NCBI RefSeq assembly: GCF_036323735.1
Contig: NC_086033.1
Coordinates: forward strand, 8,741,606-8,805,605
Direction: 5' to 3'
DNA: 64,000 bases
From: Rattus norvegicus
Taxonomy: Eukaryota > Chordata > Mammalia > Rodentia > Muridae
Part shown: piece by piece, positions 58,676 through 64,000 of the stretch
Numbering within the stretch: position 1 is the first letter of the stretch
Layout of the letters: each line of letters begins with the position of its first letter
Program-made: the position numbers and the translations under genes
The notes under the pieces: model-generated
What the model was told of the DNA's origin: nothing
The model's input: only the letters and a program-made list of their open reading frames with translations
Databases searched by the model: none

Positions 58676-58930
58676 TAGAAGATATTCAATGGGAAGAGAG
58701 GTCCTTGGTCCCCCTTGGTCCTTTGTAGGCTTGATGCCCCAATATAGGGAATGTGAGAACAGTGAGGCAGGAGTAGGTGAGTGGGTAGAAGAGAATCCTC
58801 ATAGAGGCAAAGGGAAGGGATGAGAGGAAGGATGGAGTAGAGGGTTTGTGGAGGGGTAACTAGCAATGTGTATATCATTTGAAATGTAAACAAGATGATT
58901 GATAAAAATAAAAATATATAAAAGTAAAAA
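58676..58930 (+). mobile_element. L1 3' UTR end, + strand, 5'-truncated
   Basis: 'tcaatgggaagagaggtcct', 'ggcttgatgccccaatatag', 'catttgaaatgtaaacaag' and an A-rich end identify a sense L1 3' UTR terminus of about 250 bp. Confidence 0.75.
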
Positions 58931-58992
58931 AAGAATAAATAGGAAGTTATCAAAGATGAATAAATGGGAGCCTGCATTAGAACTAAAGAAAA

Positions 58993-59410
58993 GGTTTTTA
59001 TTATTTTTTTCCTTTTTTGATATTATAATATATTATTCCCCCTTCCTTTTCCTCCCTTCAAGCCTTCCCATATATTGCTCATTGCTTTCTTCCACAGCAT
59101 CATTTTATTAATCATTGTTTTACATATACATAATATGCAAAAATATTCTGAAATATAATCCACTCCCTCTATATTATTATGTTACTTCTGTATGTTTTCA
59201 GAATTGCCATTTGGAATTGGATGAGCTCTTCAATTGGTGAGCTCTTCCTTGGGGAAGACCATTTTTCTCACACTCAGCCTTTCTTAGTTGCCTATATTTT
59301 TTCTTGCACTCAGCCTTTCTTAGTTGCCTATATTTCTTTGTGACTTCTTGGGTTCCCTGGCAACCCTAGTCCACTTTAGCATGTCTGGTGTTTTACCTGT
59401 TCTTTTTGAG
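58993..59410 (-). mobile_element. Lx-type L1 3' UTR, minus strand
   Basis: A T-rich start, then 'ttcccccttccttttcctcc', 'ggtgagctcttccttgggga' and 'cagcctttcttagttgccta' match the reverse complement of an Lx 3' UTR. A 29-bp segment is duplicated at a 36-bp period (59271-59299 and 59307-59335). Confidence 0.68.
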
Positions 59411-59480
59411 CAGAAAAAAGTTTTGTGGCCAAAGTGCCTTCACTTTCACACTCTTGGTTTTTCTTAAGACCTGACACTTT

Positions 59481-60218
59481 TTGGTGGGGTGGGGGTATTT
59501 TTATTTACATTTCAAATGTTATTCCCTTTCCTGGTTTACCTTCCATAAGCCCCTTATCTCATTCCCTCCCCCTTCTATGAGGTTGTTCCCCGACCCAACC
59601 ACTACCCCTTCCCACCTCCTCACTCTGACAGTCCCCTACTCTGGGGGATCCAGCCTTGGTAGGACCAACAGCTTCTCCTCCCATCAGTGCCCAACAAGTT
59701 CATCCTCTGCTACATATGTAGCTGGAGCCATGTGTCTGTACATGTATACACTTTGGATGGTGGTTTAGTCCCTGGGAGCTCTGGTTAGTTGGTACTGTTG
59801 TTCTTTGGGGTTGCAAACTCTTTCAGCTCCTGCAATCATTTCTCTAACTCATCCAGAGGAGATCCCATTCTCAGTTCAATGGTATGCTGCTAGCATTCAC
59901 CTCTGTCATGCTCTGGCTGAGCCTCTCAGGAGATAGCTATAGCAGGCTCCTGTCTGCATGCACTTCTTGGCCTCATCAATATTGTTTAAGTTTGGTGACT
60001 GTGTATATATGTATGTATAAGCTGCATCCCCAAGTGGGGTAGGCTCTGAATTGCCATCCCTTTAGTCTCTGATCCAAACTTTGTCTCTGTATCTTCTCCT
60101 AGGAATATTTTTATTCCCCCTTTTAAAAAGGACTGAAGCATTCATATTTTGATCATCCTTCTTGAGCTTCATGTGGTCTGTGGATTGTATCTTGGGTAAC
60201 TCGAGCTTTGGGGCTATA
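59481..60218 (-). mobile_element. L1 3' segment (3' UTR), minus strand, of a 5'-inverted insertion
   Basis: The reverse complement of an L1 3' UTR runs from 'atttttatttacatttcaaa' to 'aactcgagctttggggct' just past the ORF2 stop. The duplication gacctgacacttt is at 59468-59480 and recurs at 60841-60853, framing this and the next segment together. The poly(A) is degenerate. Confidence 0.9.
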
Positions 60219-60840
60219 AAAATGGACATTTTGTCAAAAGCAATCTATAGATTCATTGAAATCCCTATCAAAATTCCAACTCAATTATTCATGGAGTTAG
60301 AAAGAAAAATTTGCAAATTTATTTGGAACAACAAAAATCTCAAGATAGAGAAAACTGTCCTTAATAATAAAAAAATTTCTGGGGGAATCACCATCCCTGA
60401 TCTCAAGCTATATTGCAGAGCAATAGTAATAAATACTGCATAGTATTGGTACAAAGATAGGCTGGTAGATCAATGGAATAGAATTGAAGACCCAAAAATG
60501 AACCCACACACCTATGGTCATTTGATCTTTAACAAATGAGCTAAATCCATCCAGTGGGGGGGGGGATAGTATTTTCAACAAATGGTGCTGGTTCAACTGG
60601 AGGTCAGCATGTAGAAGAATGCAAATCGATCCATGCTTATCACCATGTAAAAGCTTAAGTCCAAGTGGACCAAGGGCCTCCATATAAAACCAGATAAAGT
60701 GGGGAAGAGCCTTGAACACATGGACACTGCGGAAAATTTCCTGAACAGGATGCCAGTGACTTATGCTCTAAGATGAAAAATCAACAAATGGGACCTCATA
60801 AAATTGCGAAGCTTCATAATGCAAAGGACACTTTCATTAG
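60219..60840 (+). mobile_element. Inverted ORF2 segment of the same L1, + strand
   Basis: ORF2 codons from about residue 816 (LSKAIYRFIEIPIKIPTQLF) to about 1025 on the + strand, with several stops and a run of ten G at 60557-60566. It ends at the second copy of the 13-bp duplication. L1 positions at the junction match twin priming, with about 250 codons missing between segments. Confidence 0.9.
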
Positions 60841-60853
60841 GACCTGACACTTT

Positions 60854-61073
60854 CTGGTTAGGCAGAAATAGAGGGCTTCTAACAGAAGTAGTCAACTACC
60901 TTGGAAGCAGCCTTCTCTCAATGATTGTTCACATTCAGAAGCTAACTGAGGGGCCTTCTCCTGAGAAAAGAGTGGAGGACAAGGCAGGGAAAGGTATACA
61001 TAGCTAAGAGTTATTTCCTTTTAAGCTGTAAGCTGTCATCAAAATTGAACTTAAAGGTTATCATAGTTATCAA

Positions 61074-61077
<4 letters not shown>
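60854..61077. other. Short unique stretch
   Basis: Nothing recognised. Confidence 0.4.

Positions 61078-61119
<42 letters not shown>
61078..61119. repeat. (AT)n microsatellite
   Basis: About 20 AT units. Confidence 0.97.
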
Positions 61120-61120
<1 letters not shown>

Positions 61121-61224
61121 GAAATGGCTGTGTGATACTGTAAAACACTGGAACATAATGTGGCCTATGCTTTATGTGTCAGACCAAGCAGCATTTATGT
61201 TCGTTTCTTTTAAAGTGGAGAATA

Positions 61225-61874
61225 TCTTTAAAAGGGGAACAAGAATACCCTTGGCAGGGAATAGGGAGGCAAAGATTAAAACAGAGACAGAAGGAACACC
61301 CATTCAGAGCCTGCCCCACATGTGGCCCATACATATACAGCCACCCAATTAGACAAGATGGATGAAGCAAAGAAGTGCAGACCGACAGGAACCGGATGTA
61401 GATCTCTCCTGAGAGACACAGCCAGAATACAGCAAATACATAGGCGAATGCCAACAGCAAACCACTGAACTGAGAATGGGACCCCCATTAAAGGAATCAG
61501 AGAAAGGACTGGAAGAGCTTGAAAGGGCTCAAGACCCCATATGAACAACAATGCCAAGCAACCAGAGCTTCCAGGGACTAAGCCACTACCCAAAGACTAT
61601 ACATTGACTGATCCTGGACTCTAACCTCATAGGTAGCAATGAATATGCTAGTAAGAGCACCAGTGGAAGGGGAAGCCCTTGGTCCTGCCAAGACTGAACC
61701 CCCAGTGAACATGATTGTTAGAGGGAGGGCGGTAATGGGGGGAGGATGGGGAGGAGAACACCTATATAGAAGGGGAAGAGGAGGGATTAGGGGGATGTTG
61801 GCCCAGAAACTGGGAAAGGGAATAACATTCGAAATGTAAATAAGAAATAGTCAAGTTAATAAAAAAAATAAAAA
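61225..61874 (+). mobile_element. Recent 5'-truncated L1_Rn 3' UTR with exact duplication, + strand
   Basis: 650 bp of sense L1_Rn 3' UTR ('tacagccacccaattagaca', G-rich tract at 61721-61800, 'cattcgaaatgtaaataag') ending in an A-tail. Flanked by aaagtggagaata at 61212-61224 and 61875-61887, exact. No ORF2 sequence is included. Confidence 0.94.
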
Positions 61875-61887
61875 AAAGTGGAGAATA

Positions 61888-64000
61888 CAGAAGAGTACAT
61901 TTATGTTTACTTTTTATGTTTACCGTATATCCTAACTACCAAATTAATGAATGGCAAACTGTCAGTTTTTAGTACATTCTGTTCATGGAAGGTTTGTTAG
62001 ATGCTGTCTGGGAAAATGATTACCTCATGTCAAACCTGACACACTCTAGAGACATCTGAAAGGATAACCTCAGTTAAAAAGTTTGCCTAGATTGCATTTA
62101 TTGTCTTGATTGTTTGTTGATGTAGAACACAGCCCACTTTAGGCAGTAGTATTCATAGTCAGGGATGTTCCTTAGCTGTAGAAGAAATCTAAATGAGTAT
62201 AGGCTGCAAGGCAAGTGCACTCCTTGAGGTAACACTCTATGTAGTAGCAGTAAGGCCTTCCTTCAAGTTCCTGCCCTAACTTCTTCGAATGATAACATGG
62301 AGTTTTAAGCCAAATCAGTAATTTCCTTCCTCAAGTTGATTTTTTGGTTCCAGTGTTTGCCATAGCAACTACAACACACTCATTTTGAGAACCATCCACC
62401 AGAAATAAATTTGTCACTCTTGATCAGAATGGTTGATGGTCTGCTTGCAGCTGGCCTATGTAAGGCAGGAAGGAAAAAGCAAAGAAGTCAATGGTATCCA
62501 AGGCCTCATATAGTTCTGCAAGAGGAATCCAGCACTCCAAACCCCGACTGCTACTTCATTTATTCCTTATGCCACAGAGTTTCTAAACAGTTTGCAAGGC
62601 TTCTGTGCTTCCTCACAGGCCTTAGAGTCTGAGAATGTTTTATATATGACCAAGGCCAAGCCAAATGGTTTTCTTTCCTCCTGTTTCTAAATTATTTGTA
62701 AGTGGAAATCGTCTTGAGACTGAAATTTTGGGGTTCAAATCTTTGTTTCAGTGTAATGATATAAGGATCAAACACAGTAAATATGAAGAACTCAAACTTT
62801 GCAGTGAAGTGGTACTCAATGAGGTTATCAGTACCTGTCCATTCTAATCCATCTTTTATGAATGAGCTAAAGAACTGTGGGAAGGCAACTGGATGCAGAA
62901 AACACTGAGATCTACATGAAGCAGGCCTCATCAGAGGAGCATAGGGCTTTTGCTTTTATGGATAAGAACGTGTGGTTAGTTTTCCCTGGGGAACTGTGAA
63001 CAAGCTATTTATTCACCCCAGAAAGGGCATTCATGATAGACCAAAGAGACAATTCTATCCCAGTCTTTACCAGTGAGTTTTACAGTAAATTACAGGACTA
63101 TAGGTGACTCAAAAGCCCTTGTCATAGAACGTTCACATTAGTATACGGGAGGATGCTGACAGAAACATCATAGCCAGCTCTACTTATTCTCCTCTCCCCC
63201 CAAACTAGTGAGTGTTTTCAAAATCTTGAGCAAGGATTTTGTGTGTCATGTAGTTTTTTTTGAGTTTCCTAAGTTCTGTGAGCATCACAGGTCTTCTAAG
63301 GTTTTTGAGTCTCCCACATACCTACAGGAAGAAACATTTCACTTTGAAAGAAATTGCTTCATAAAGGAACCTGAACACTGTATCAGAAGGTACTGTAGAA
63401 AGGGTTAGAGGGGGAAGCCCCAGTGAAAGGATAGGCCTTGGCAATGATAGAAGGTCAATATTGGCCAGTGTGTGAATAGCATCTGTGGTGATCGGGGTCT
63501 AGAAGGCAGTGCCTCCCTTCCCTGTGGCCAAGAACATAAAAGCGCACCAGGATAAGGAAAAGGAGTTGAGAACACTTGCCTTCCTGAGTTCAGGATACCT
63601 CAGAAATCAACCGCAAAACTCCATAGAGAGATGAAATTAAAGGTGATCACACAGAGAAGTGGAAGGTCAATGAGTGCAGCATGAACAAATGGCAACTGAA
63701 AAACTAGGTGCAGGTGAAGCATTGTTCAAAATTATTTCTGTGTAAATGCTTCTAACTTAATTGGGAATGAGTGCCTAGGCCAGGAAACCAATTAAGCTCT
63801 ACACATTGAAGCACAAAATAAAAAATTGGAAGTGTTCTGCTAAAGAACTTCTATCCTAGGGTAAAGCCTCAGACAATGTATATGTAAATAAAGAAGAAAC
63901 AGTCTCCAAGATAAAAGATCTGGGTAACAAAAAGAAAGCACAAATTGAGACAGAGGGATAGTGGTGAACAAAGACTGGTCCATGTTGGTGCTTGAGATAA
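61888..64000. other. Unique DNA to the window end
   Basis: About 2.1 kb. No gene, RNA or repeat recognised; the opposing frames at 62411-62632, 62665-62847 and 62692-62931 carry no known motif. Confidence 0.45.

Noticed and set aside
55928..58930. Single twin-primed L1 made of the 55928-57002 and 58676-58930 pieces
   Set aside because: About 170 bp of non-L1 sequence and a separate young L1 lie between them, so they cannot be joined with confidence.
59271..59335. CRISPR-like direct repeat
   Set aside because: Only two copies with a 7-bp gap inside an Lx 3' UTR; a simple local duplication in a mammalian genome.

Overview
The window is rodent genomic DNA, almost certainly rat (Rattus). The evidence is near-consensus ID SINEs (BC1-type) with clear target-site duplications, B2, B3 and B4 SINEs, and LINE-1 copies of the rat L1_Rn/L1mlvi2 type, with older Lx-type L1 3' UTRs. 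I found no cellular protein-coding gene, rRNA, tRNA or CRISPR array. The coding-like sequence I could identify is retroelement-derived, and the rest is AT-rich, low-information DNA typical of a gene-poor mammalian interval.

Layout. 1-5.1 kb: a decayed class II (ERVK/betaretrovirus-like) provirus on the + strand, cut by the window edge. Recognisable remnants are gag nucleocapsid, dUTPase, protease, reverse transcriptase, RNase H, integrase, a weak env-TM trace and a 3' LTR. A related LTR lies at about 6.4-6.7 kb. 9.5-12.2 kb: an older + strand L1 (ORF2 end plus a long Lx-type 3' UTR), split by a reverse-oriented LTR-like insert and abutted by an inverted L1 tail; an RMER1-like repeat follows. 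13-26.8 kb: mostly unique DNA with scattered SINEs, old L1 pieces and microsatellites.

26.8-33.0 kb: a full-length minus-strand L1 of 6.2 kb with a 16-bp target-site duplication, a 520-bp 5' UTR, an intact 357-aa ORF1 and an ORF2 broken only by one frameshift at an A-run. 33.0-37.1 kb: a second L1 whose 5' part is inverted. 37-42.6 kb: mostly unique. 42.6-46.0 kb: another 5'-inverted L1. 46-50.4 kb: mostly unique, with a 75-bp alternating purine-pyrimidine tract.

50.4-61.9 kb: a dense pile of L1 copies containing two ID insertions, a young truncated L1, an Lx tail, a third 5'-inverted L1 with a 13-bp duplication and a recent 650-bp L1 tail. 61.9-64 kb: unique DNA.

The parts interact as parasite and host sequence. 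L1 ORF1p and ORF2p are the machinery that copies L1 itself and, in trans, the ID, B2, B3 and B4 SINEs, so most of the window is the product of one enzymatic system at different ages. I saw no convincing undescribed system. The most informative content is the retrotransposition record: three inversions consistent with twin priming, nested insertions, a nearly intact L1, and one L1 whose 5' end stops at the matching position of the L1 it entered.
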